Origin: an uncultured Christensenellaceae bacterium
GTDB lineage: Bacteria > Bacillota > Clostridia > Christensenellales > Aristaeellaceae
Assembly (NCBI GenBank): GCA_905234985.1
Contig: CAJOJQ010000001.1
Span: forward strand, 158,192 to 222,191
Length of the DNA stretch: 64,000 nt
Direction: 5' to 3'
Position numbers and translations under genes: made by a program. Of the stretch, positions 16,698 to 23,711 are shown piece after piece (the first letter of the stretch is position 1; every line of letters starts with the position of its first letter). The notes beneath the pieces were generated by a model. That model was not told the DNA's origin. It worked only from the letters and a program-made list of their open reading frames with translations, and did not search any database.

Positions 16698-17393
16698 TCA
16701 TCTTTTGCGATTTGCGCGGATGTCCGCCATGGCTTCGGAGAAAGGCTTGGCATTTCCTGATTGAATATCATCCAAGCCCTTTTTTATATCCTGCTCAAGA
16801 AGGATTGACTGTGCCGCTATCTCCGCCGCCTGGGGCAGGATGATCCATTCGGCCTGTTCCATGACCCTGCGCTGGAGGGTTTCGGGGGTGTCGCCGGGGA
16901 GTACGTCCACGGCCTTTTGCAGGATGATTTCGCCCCCGTCGGCGATTTCGTTCACGTAATGCACCGTAGCCCCGGTGACCTTCACGCCCCGTGCCAGGGC
17001 CGCTTCGTGCACGTGGAGGCCGTAATAGCCCTTGCCCCCGAAGGCGGGAAGCAGGGCGGGGTGTACGTTCAGGATGCGGCGGGGATAGCGCTTCACGAAA
17101 TCCTCCGACAGGATGCTCATAAATCCGGCCAGGACGATCATTTGTATTTTCTGCTTTTTCAAATAGGACAGGATTTCCCCTTCAAAGGCTTCCTGGCTTT
17201 TTCCTTTCCGTTCCGCCACAAAGACGGGAATGCCCGCGTTTTTGCCTCTGACCAATGCGTAAGCGTCAGGCCGGGAGGAAATGACCGCGCAGAACTGCAC
17301 GTGGGGCAGCTTGCCCTTCGCCTCCGCGTCGAGCAGGGCCTGCAGATTGGTGCCGCCGCCGGAGACCAGCACGGCGGTTTTCACCTTGCTCAT
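16698..17393 (-). CDS. purN: Phosphoribosylglycinamide formyltransferase with antitoxin-like tail
   Basis: A 231-residue GAR transformylase (step 3). It has VSGGGTNLQALL at the N-terminus and the catalytic residues Asn109, His111 and Asp152 in LNVHPALLPAF and NEIADGGEI. Residues about 195-231 (from QSILLEQDIKKGLDDI to FSEAMADIRANRKR) are an extra tail that resembles the C-terminus of Phd/RelB-type antitoxins and is clearly AT-richer than the rest. The start at ATG 17393 overlaps the purM stop codon (ATGA), showing translational coupling. Confidence 0.93.
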   Translation of the reverse strand: MSKVKTAVLVSGGGTNLQALLDAEAKGKLPHVQFCAVISSRPDAYALVRGKNAGIPVFVAERKGKSQEAFEGEILSYLKKQKIQMIVLAGFMSILSEDFVKRYPRRILNVHPALLPAFGGKGYYGLHVHEAALARGVKVTGATVHYVNEIADGGEIILQKAVDVLPGDTPETLQRRVMEQAEWIILPQAAEIAAQSILLEQDIKKGLDDIQSGNAKPFSEAMADIRANRKR

Positions 17394-18400
17394 GCGATAA
17401 TGACCCCCTCGTTCCCTTCCACGATCTCGCCCAGCACGTAGCTGCCGGGGCACAGGGACAGGATTTTCAGGGCGTTGTCGGGGGAGCAGGTCAGGGTCAT
17501 GCCCACGCCCATATTGAAGGTGTTGAACATGTCCCGTTCGGGGATGTTTCCCTTTTCCTGGAGGAAGGAGAAAATTTCCGGGGTGCGCAGGGCGCTTTTG
17601 TCGATCTTCGCCGTCACGCCCTCGGGCAGGCTGCGGGGAATGTTTTCATAGAAGCCTCCGCCGGTGATGTGGGCGGCGGATTTGATGAGGCCGCCGTCGA
17701 TCAGGGGCAGCAGGTCCTTCACATAAATGCGGGTGGGGGTCAGCAGGGTTTCGCCTAAGGTGGTTTTGCCGAAGGGCATGTTGAGGTCTAAATCGGCGAT
17801 GATCTTCCGCACCAGGGAAAAGCCGTTGGAATGGACGCCGGAGGAGGGCAGGGCGATGAGGGCGTCGCCGGGCTGCACCTTTGTTTTATCCAAAATCTTC
17901 GGCTTGTCCACCACGCCGACACAGAAGCCCGCCAGATCGTATTCGTTTTCGGGATAGAAGCCGGGCATTTCCGCCGTTTCGCCGCCGGTGAGGGCGGCCC
18001 CTGCCTGTACGCAGCCTTCGCACACGCCGCTTACGATTTCGGCGATTTTTTCCGGCACGTTTTTGCCGCAGGCGATGTAATCCAGGAAAAACAGGGGCTT
18101 GGCTCCGCAGACGATCACGTCGTTGACGCACATGGCAACGCAGTCGACGCCCACGGTGCCGTGCTTATCCAGCTGAAAAGCCAGCTTCAATTTGGTGCCC
18201 ACCCCGTCGGTGCCGGAAACCAGCACGGGCTGCTCCATGCCCTTCACGTCCAGCTCGAACAGGCCCCCGAAGCCGCCCACGCCGCCGAGCGCTCCGCTTG
18301 TCAATGTGCGGGCAATATGGGTCTTCATCAGCTCCACGGCCCTGTAGCCCGCCGTGATGTCTACGCCCGAGGCTTTGTAAGATTCGGAATAGCTTTTCAT
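17390..18400 (-). CDS. purM: Phosphoribosylformylglycinamidine cyclo-ligase
   Basis: A 336-residue AIR synthetase (step 5), of normal length. Typical motifs are GGFGGLFEL, VSGTDGVGTKLKLA, CVNDVIVCGAKPLFFLDY, GGETAEMPGFY and HITGGGFYENIPR. ATG 18400 is chosen because GGAGG lies 5 bases upstream. It ends in a 4-base overlap with purN. A heptad hairpin element separates it from purF. Confidence 0.97.
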   Translation of the reverse strand: MKSYSESYKASGVDITAGYRAVELMKTHIARTLTSGALGGVGGFGGLFELDVKGMEQPVLVSGTDGVGTKLKLAFQLDKHGTVGVDCVAMCVNDVIVCGAKPLFFLDYIACGKNVPEKIAEIVSGVCEGCVQAGAALTGGETAEMPGFYPENEYDLAGFCVGVVDKPKILDKTKVQPGDALIALPSSGVHSNGFSLVRKIIADLDLNMPFGKTTLGETLLTPTRIYVKDLLPLIDGGLIKSAAHITGGGFYENIPRSLPEGVTAKIDKSALRTPEIFSFLQEKGNIPERDMFNTFNMGVGMTLTCSPDNALKILSLCPGSYVLGEIVEGNEGVIIA

Positions 18401-18423
18401 ATTGTCCTCCACCCGTCTTTCAT

Positions 18424-18538
18424 GCAGAGTTGAGAGCGGAGAGTTGAGAGTTGAGATTTATATAGCTGAGATGACCGGAATACGAAAGAATCAGCAATTA
18501 TCATCTCAACTCTCAACTCTTAACTCTCAACTCTCACT
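18424..18538. repeat. Heptad-repeat hairpin element (purF/purM gap)
   Basis: The left arm consists of 7-base units close to GAGAGTT, the right arm of their complement (AACTCTC), separated by about 44 bases containing GGAATACGAAA and TTATCATCTCAAC. The right arm abuts the purF stop codon. The central sequence is shared with the copies at 28.9 kb and, more weakly, 47.9 kb. Confidence 0.85.
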
Positions 18539-19973
18539 CCTCGGGCCGCCTTTCGCTTTTCTTATATTCAAACCGGGATTTGGCGCGTTTGGTGGGAACC
18601 TCGGTGGGATATTTGCCGGAGAAGCAGGCGTCGCAATAGCCGCCGCACACGCTGCTGTCCGCCAGACAGTGTACGTCCTCCAGGGCCAGATAGCCCAGGG
18701 AATCCACGCCGATGATCTCCGCGATTTCGGGAACGGTGTGGCGGCAGGCGATCAGGTGATCCCGGGAATCAATGTCCGTGCCGTAATAGCAGGGGTTCAG
18801 GAAGGGCGGCGCGGTGACGCGGAAATGAACTTCCGTGGCCCCGGCGTCCCGAAGCAGGTTCACGATGCGCTTGCTGGTGGTGCCGCGCACGATGGAATCG
18901 TCGATGAGCACTACCCGCTTGCCCCGGACGACGGAGGCGATGGGGTTCAGCTTGATGCGCACCTTGTCCTCCCGGGATTTCTGGCCAGGAGAGATGAAGG
19001 TGCGGCCGATATAGCGGTTTTTGATGAAGCCGATGCCGTAGGGGATGCCGCTTTGCCGGGCGTAGCCGACGGCGGCGTCCAGGCCCGAATCAGGTACGCC
19101 GATGACGATGTCCGCGTCGGCGGGCTGCTTGATGGCTAAGAATTCCCCGGCGCGTACCCGGGCTTCGTGTACGCTGGCCCCGTCGATGACGGAATCGGGC
19201 CGGGCAAAATAGATGTATTCAAATACGCACAGGGAGGGCTTGCATGCCCCGCAGTGTTCCCGAATGGAGCGCACGCCGCTATGCTCAAACACGATCACTT
19301 CGCCGGGTTCCACGTCCCGAACGAACGTGGCGCCCACCGCGTCCAGGGCGCAGGATTCGCTGGCGACCACGTAGCCGCCGTCAGGCAAGGTGCCGTAGCA
19401 CAGGGGGCGGAAGCCGTGGGGGTCCCGGGCGGCGATGATCTTGCTGGGGGACATGACCACCAGGGAGTAAGCGCCCTGGATGCGGCGCATGGCGCGGCAA
19501 AGGGCGTCCTCGATGGAGGGGGCGGTGAGGCGTTCCTTGGTGATGATGTAGGAAATCACCTCTGTATCGGAGGTGGTATGGAAAATGGACCCCTCCAGTT
19601 CCAGCCGCTCCCGCAGCTCGAAGGAATTGATCAGGTTGCCGTTGTGGCACAGGGCCATGGGGCCTTTGATGTGGTTCACCAGGATGGGCTGGGCGTTCAT
19701 GCGGCTGGAGGAACCGGTGGTGCCGTAGCGCACGTGGCCCACGGCCATGTCCCCAAAGCCCAATTTTGCCATTACGTCCGGGGTGAACACGTCGTTCACC
19801 AATCCAACGTCCTTATGGGCGGTGAACAGTCCGTCGTCGTTGACCACGATGCCGCAGCTTTCCTGGCCCCGGTGCTGTAAGGCAAATAATCCGTAATAGG
19901 CGGTGGAGGCCACGTCGCGGCGTTCCTTGGACAGAATGCCGAACACGCCGCATTCTTCGTGCAATTGACTCAT
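18534..19973 (-). CDS. purF: Amidophosphoribosyltransferase
   Basis: A 479-residue glutamine PRPP amidotransferase, the first committed purine step. A short propeptide precedes the nucleophile Cys8 in HEECGVFG, as in the Bacillus-type enzyme that is cleaved to expose the Cys. The PRPP loop is VVLIDDSIVRGTTSKR. Cysteines in CGACKPSLC and CGGYCDACF fit a 4Fe-4S cluster. GGAGAA, the ribosome site, lies in the end of purC, 4 bases away. Confidence 0.97.
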   Translation of the reverse strand: MSQLHEECGVFGILSKERRDVASTAYYGLFALQHRGQESCGIVVNDDGLFTAHKDVGLVNDVFTPDVMAKLGFGDMAVGHVRYGTTGSSSRMNAQPILVNHIKGPMALCHNGNLINSFELRERLELEGSIFHTTSDTEVISYIITKERLTAPSIEDALCRAMRRIQGAYSLVVMSPSKIIAARDPHGFRPLCYGTLPDGGYVVASESCALDAVGATFVRDVEPGEVIVFEHSGVRSIREHCGACKPSLCVFEYIYFARPDSVIDGASVHEARVRAGEFLAIKQPADADIVIGVPDSGLDAAVGYARQSGIPYGIGFIKNRYIGRTFISPGQKSREDKVRIKLNPIASVVRGKRVVLIDDSIVRGTTSKRIVNLLRDAGATEVHFRVTAPPFLNPCYYGTDIDSRDHLIACRHTVPEIAEIIGVDSLGYLALEDVHCLADSSVCGGYCDACFSGKYPTEVPTKRAKSRFEYKKSERRPEE

Positions 19974-19977
19974 GCGC

Positions 19978-20688
19978 TTATTCTCCCAGCAACCTGCGCA
20001 GGATTTCCTGGTAGGCGTCTTCCACGCCGCCCAAATCCCGACGGAAACGGTCCTTATCCAGCTTTTCGTGGGTCACGCTGTCCCAGAAGCGGCAGGTATC
20101 GGGGGAAATCTCGTCGGCCAGCACGATGGCGCCGTCCTTGGTCTTGCCGAATTCCAGCTTGAAGTCGATCAGCTCGATCCCGGCTTCCTTCAGATATTCG
20201 GACAGCACCTGATTCACCTTGAAGGAATAGGCGGCGATCTGATCCAGCTCTTCCCTCGTGGCCCAGCCCATGGCTAAGATGTGGTAATCGTTCACCATGG
20301 GGTCGCCTAAATCGTCATTCTTGTAGCAATATTCCAGCACAGTGCTGCCTAACTTCACGCCCTCGGGCAGGCCCAGCCGCTTGCTCAGGCTGCCGGCGGC
20401 GATGTTGCGCACGATCACTTCCAGCGGCACGATGGTCACTTTTTTCACCAGGGTTTCCCGATCGTTCAGCTCTTCCACCAGATGGGTGGGCACGCCGTTC
20501 TTTTCCAGCAGGCGCATCAGGTGGTTGGTGACGCGGTTGTTGATAGCGCCCTTGCCTAAGATGGTGCCCTTTTTCAGGCCGTTAAAGGCGGTGGCGTCGT
20601 CCTTGTAGGAAACGATGCAGAAATCGGGATCGTTGGTGGCGAATACTTTCTTGGCTTTGCCTTCATACATCTGAGTGGTCTTTTCCAT
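19978..20688 (-). CDS. purC: SAICAR synthetase
   Basis: A 236-residue ligase joining CAIR and aspartate (step 7). Recognisable segments are [46 protein letters not shown] and [14 protein letters not shown]. It is of standard length. It lies between purE (19-base gap) and purF (4-base gap). Confidence 0.97.
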   Translation of the reverse strand: MEKTTQMYEGKAKKVFATNDPDFCIVSYKDDATAFNGLKKGTILGKGAINNRVTNHLMRLLEKNGVPTHLVEELNDRETLVKKVTIVPLEVIVRNIAAGSLSKRLGLPEGVKLGSTVLEYCYKNDDLGDPMVNDYHILAMGWATREELDQIAAYSFKVNQVLSEYLKEAGIELIDFKLEFGKTKDGAIVLADEISPDTCRFWDSVTHEKLDKDRFRRDLGGVEDAYQEILRRLLGE

Positions 20689-20707
20689 GGCGGTATACCC
20701 CTTTCAA

Positions 20708-21193
20708 TCAACGGTTTTGCAAAGCGCGGTCCTTTTCCAGCACCTTGTCCGAAGCGGCTTTGCGCAGGTTCTTTAGTTTTTGGGTGAGTTCCGGGTCGTC
20801 CACGGCGATGATCTGGGCGGCCAGCAGGGCGGCGTTCTGCGCCCCGTCGATGGCGACGGTAGCCACCGGGATGCCGGAAGGCATCTGCACGGTGGAGAGC
20901 AGGGCGTCCAGCCCGTCCAAGGTGGAGGATTTGATGGGAATGCCGATCACCGGCAACACGGTGTTGGCGGCCAGCGCGCCCGCCAGGTGGGCGGCCTTGC
21001 CCGCCGCGGCAATCAGCGCGCCGAAGCCCCTGTCCGCCGCGTTCAGGGCGAAGTCCCGGGCTTCCACGGGGGTGCGGTGGGCGGAATAAACGTGCATTTC
21101 ATAGGGGACGTCCAGGCTTTTCAGCGTTTCCGCCGCCTTTTCCACCACGGGCAGATCGCTGTCGCTGCCCATGATGATGCCAACCTTCTTCAT
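20708..21193 (-). CDS. purE: N5-CAIR mutase
   Basis: A 161-residue PurE with the motif GSDSDLPVVEKAAETL and the active-site YSAHRTP. It resembles class I enzymes, which convert N5-CAIR to CAIR and normally need PurK. No purK is in this window, so PurK should be encoded elsewhere. It is the first gene of the operon, with AAGGAG 10 bases before the ATG. Confidence 0.95.
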   Translation of the reverse strand: MKKVGIIMGSDSDLPVVEKAAETLKSLDVPYEMHVYSAHRTPVEARDFALNAADRGFGALIAAAGKAAHLAGALAANTVLPVIGIPIKSSTLDGLDALLSTVQMPSGIPVATVAIDGAQNAALLAAQIIAVDDPELTQKLKNLRKAASDKVLEKDRALQNR

Positions 21194-21247
21194 CGGATCA
21201 CGGCTCCTTGCAAATCATAGGATGGTCGCCCAAAGCGAAACATAAAG

Positions 21248-21276
21248 ATTATAGCATGCTCCGTGCCGATATGCAA
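21248..21276 (-). promoter_or_regulatory. Promoter of the purine operon
   Basis: On the minus strand TTGCAT and TATAAT with exactly 17 bases between. The expected transcript start is near 21241, giving a leader of about 47 bases before purE, too short for a purine riboswitch. Confidence 0.85.
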
Positions 21277-21311
21277 GAGAAATCCTGAATTATTTTCGGA
21301 AAAATAGGGCG

Positions 21312-21324
21312 AATGTTCGTATTT
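21312..21324 (-). promoter_or_regulatory. PurBox-like site 1
   Basis: The minus-strand sequence AAATACGAACATT matches 12 of 13 positions of the Bacillus PurR box (AWWWCCGAACWWT). It lies 36 bases upstream of the -35 element of the purine promoter. A second box in the opposite orientation lies 61 bases further upstream. Binding by a PurR-like regulator is inference. Confidence 0.5.
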
Positions 21325-21385
21325 TTAATGGAAAGATCGGCAATAATCCCATGATAAAACTACATCATATCAAATAAGGCCATAA

Positions 21386-21398
21386 AATAACGAACATT
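21386..21398 (+). promoter_or_regulatory. PurBox-like site 2
   Basis: The plus-strand sequence AATAACGAACATT also matches 12 of 13 PurBox positions and is inverted relative to site 1. The spacing is much wider than the 16-17 bases usual in Bacillus, so a different geometry or a different regulator is possible. Confidence 0.5.
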
Positions 21399-21512
21399 CT
21401 ACATGAAGCGGATCAGCGCGTTTTCTCCCTGATTTTCCATGGGCCGCCACTTTGCGAGAAGATTTCCTTTACTTTCCAATTGAGAGATCAAGAAACGGGC
21501 CCAACGGGGGGC

Positions 21513-21608
21513 GTCAGGGGAACTCCCCCGACTGTAATCCGCAGGCGGCGGCGTGTACGTCGCCGAGGAGCAACAGAATGTTGCTTCCATTCAGCGAAAG
21601 CTGAATGG
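21513..21608. repeat. Four-hairpin chain upstream of spoIVB
   Basis: Four successive stem-loops: 21513-21532 (GTC..GGGG/TCCCC..GAC), 21547-21564 (GGCGGCG/CGTCGCC), 21569-21585 (AGCAACA/TGTTGCT) and 21589-21608 (CATTCAGC-GAAA-GCTGAATG). TAATCCGCAG stands between the first two. The same plan with AAATCCGCAG recurs at 38220-38338. Function unknown. Confidence 0.7.
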
Positions 21609-21681
21609 TAATAGATTTCCTGCATAGGCATTCCCAAAAGCAAGCATAATGGGAAGCGAAAAAGGAAAACGGAGGATGCGT

Positions 21682-22923
21682 ATGAACGGGAAAAGGAACT
21701 GGATACGCAAAAGCGCGGGCTGCGCGCTGCTGCTGCTTACGGGCTGGATGCTGTTTTCGCCCACCGCCCAGGCGCTTCGCGCGCTGCCGGACACCTATCG
21801 GCTGACGGTGGGCCAGGCTTATGCTTTGGATACGGGGGTCGCCGTGCTGTCCAGCCAGGACGAGCGGCTGGAATGGAAGGAAAACACCCTGCGCGCTAAG
21901 GAACAGGTGGACGCGGAGGTGACGGTGAACCTGCTGGGTCTGTTTCCCATCGGCCGCATGCGGGTGACGGCGGGGGAGGAAACGCGGCTCATGCCCGGCG
22001 GCGCGGCGGTGGGCGTGGCGCTGGCAACCCAAGGCGTGCTGGTGGTGGGCACTTCCGACGTGGCGGGCAAAAGCCCCGCCCAGAGCGCGGGCCTTAGGGC
22101 CGGGGACGTGATCGAGGGGATCAACGGCCAATCGGTGAACACCAGCAAGGAGCTGACCGACCTGGTGGCTTCCTCAAAAGGCGCGCCCCTGAACCTGACC
22201 TTTAACCGGAACGGCGACCGCCGCACGGTGACGCTGACGCCCTCCCTGGACAGCGCTTCCGGCGCGTACCGCATGGGGGCCTGGGTGCGGGACAGCACGG
22301 CGGGAGTGGGCACCCTTTCTTATTATTCTCCGGACGACGGTACCTACGGGGCCTTGGGCCACGCCATCAACGACGCGGACACCGGCAATCTGCTGCCGGT
22401 GCGCATGGGGTCCCTCATGCAGGCGGAGATCGTGGACGTAAGGCGGGGGAGAAAGGGCACGCCGGGAGAGCTGCGGGGCAGCTTCCTCAAGGATCAGGTG
22501 ATTTTGGGGGACATTGAGGAAAACACCAATTTGGGCGTTTTTGGAAAAATGGACGCGCCCTATGTGAATCCCCTGTACCCCGACGGCCTGCCCATTGGCT
22601 ATCAGGAAACGGTGAAAACGGGGCCTGCCACCATCCTGTCCACCATCGACGGCGAGGGAATCAAGGAATACACAGTGGAAATCACGCAAGCCACCCGGCA
22701 AATGTCCCCCGCCCCCAAAAGCATGGTCATTAAAGTGACCGATCCCCGGCTGCTTGCCGCCACCGGCGGCATCGTGCAGGGCATGTCCGGCAGCCCCATC
22801 TTGCAGAACGGGCGCATCGTGGGCGCAGTGACCCACGTGTTTGTGGACGATCCCACCCAGGGCTACGGGGTGTATATCGAATGGATGCTTTCCACCGCCG
22901 AAAAAATGGACGAGGCGGCGTAA
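21682..22923 (+). CDS. spoIVB: SpoIVB peptidase (S55 family) with PDZ domain
   Basis: A 413-residue sporulation protease. An N-terminal membrane anchor (about residues 10-30) is followed by a PDZ domain (KSPAQSAGLRAGDVIEGING) and the S55 peptidase domain with His in YGALGHAI and Ser in IVQGMSGSPILQNG. In Bacillus it is secreted by the forespore and triggers pro-sigma-K processing by cutting SpoIVFA, so it marks an endospore former. ATG 21682 has GGAGG 6 bases upstream; the ATGs at 21649 and 21676 do not. A weak forespore-type promoter (GCATAGG, 16 bases, CATAATG) ends 31 bases before the start; this is uncertain. Confidence 0.93.
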   Translation: MNGKRNWIRKSAGCALLLLTGWMLFSPTAQALRALPDTYRLTVGQAYALDTGVAVLSSQDERLEWKENTLRAKEQVDAEVTVNLLGLFPIGRMRVTAGEETRLMPGGAAVGVALATQGVLVVGTSDVAGKSPAQSAGLRAGDVIEGINGQSVNTSKELTDLVASSKGAPLNLTFNRNGDRRTVTLTPSLDSASGAYRMGAWVRDSTAGVGTLSYYSPDDGTYGALGHAINDADTGNLLPVRMGSLMQAEIVDVRRGRKGTPGELRGSFLKDQVILGDIEENTNLGVFGKMDAPYVNPLYPDGLPIGYQETVKTGPATILSTIDGEGIKEYTVEITQATRQMSPAPKSMVIKVTDPRLLAATGGIVQGMSGSPILQNGRIVGAVTHVFVDDPTQGYGVYIEWMLSTAEKMDEAA

Positions 22924-22940
22924 GAGGGTAGCGGAGGCAA

Positions 22941-22985
22941 CTGGGGGGAAACCGCTCTTTGGAAGCCAAAGAGCGGTTTCCCCGA
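22941..22985. repeat. GGGGGAAACCGCTC palindrome, copy 2
   Basis: Arms CTGGGGGGAAACCGCTCTTTGG and its near-complement with a 3-base loop, 17 bases after the spoIVB stop codon, followed by CGAGAAAG, the inverted form of the CTTTCTCG flank seen at other copies. Confidence 0.8.
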
Positions 22986-23038
22986 GAAAGCTATAAGGGA
23001 TGCTTTTCGATTTTGCCGTATGGTTGAACAGTAACCGG

Positions 23039-23084
23039 CGGCGCGCTTTTCATCGGAATGATAGCACAGCGCGCCGTTGTTTTT
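23039..23084 (+). terminator. Possible terminator between spoIVB and the GNAT gene
   Basis: A 9-bp stem (CGGCGCGCT / AGCGCGCCG) with a 20-base loop and TTGTTTTT after it. The loop is long for a terminator, and the T-run overlaps the -35 element of the next promoter. Confidence 0.4.
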
Positions 23085-23105
23085 CGCTTCTTTTTTTGGT
23101 ATACT
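23077..23105 (+). promoter_or_regulatory. Promoter of the GNAT gene
   Basis: TTGTTT and TATACT with 17 bases between, 32 bases upstream of the ATG. Confidence 0.65.
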
Positions 23106-23137
23106 TGAAATGAAAACAGAGATGCGGAGGAGGGAAC

Positions 23138-23590
23138 ATGGCGATCGTTTACAGAAGATTAAGGGATGAAGACCTGGATGCGTTTATTGCAATGAGAATT
23201 CGCCAGCTGCGGGAAGAGGGCGCGAAGGAAGAAATCGACCTGGTTCCCGCGCTCCGGGACTATTATCGGCGGCATATGGGGGACGGCACGTTCCTATCCT
23301 GGCTCGCCGTGGATGGCGAAACGATCGTCGGCACCAGCGGCATATCCATCGTGGAAAAGCCGCCTTACTTCGGCTGCCCCAGCGGGAGAATCGGGCTATT
23401 ATCCAGCATGTTCACGGAAAAAGCCTACCGCAGGCGGGGCATCGCCCGGGAATTGCTGTCCCGGGTGGTGAACGAAGCGCGGGAGAAGGGCTGCGGGGCC
23501 GTTCAAATCACCGCCTCGGATATGGGCGTTTTGCTGTATACGGATTTTGGCTTTACAAAGAACAGCAACTTTATGCAGCTCAAACTGTGA
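23138..23590 (+). CDS. GNAT-family acetyltransferase
   Basis: A 150-residue single-domain GNAT. The acetyl-CoA loop is in RRRGIARELLSRVV, preceded by the strand SSMFTEKAY, and YTDFGFTKNSNFMQL forms the typical C-terminal end. The substrate is unknown. GGAGGAGGG lies before the ATG. It has its own promoter and a weak T-rich hairpin downstream, so it is probably a single-gene transcript. Confidence 0.88.
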   Translation: MAIVYRRLRDEDLDAFIAMRIRQLREEGAKEEIDLVPALRDYYRRHMGDGTFLSWLAVDGETIVGTSGISIVEKPPYFGCPSGRIGLLSSMFTEKAYRRRGIARELLSRVVNEAREKGCGAVQITASDMGVLLYTDFGFTKNSNFMQLKL

Positions 23591-23711
23591 AAGAGATTCC
23601 GGTCTGCTTGAATCTTTTTTTCGTGAAGGAAAAAGGAAAAACGCCTTTTTTGTCCAATATTGATATACAGCCTGGTTAGCAGGGTCTAATGAGGGGCAAG
23701 GAGGCATGCGG

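Noticed and set aside
18424..18538. CRISPR-like array
   Set aside because: The repeat unit is 7 bases, contiguous, and the second set is inverted; there are no spacers and no cas genes.
21194..21420. A purine riboswitch before purE
   Set aside because: The promoter leaves only about 47 bases of leader and no three-way junction motif is seen.
23591..23660. Terminator after the GNAT gene at 23.6 kb
   Set aside because: Only a 6-bp AT-rich stem (AGATTC/GAATCT) before the T-run; too weak to list as a feature.
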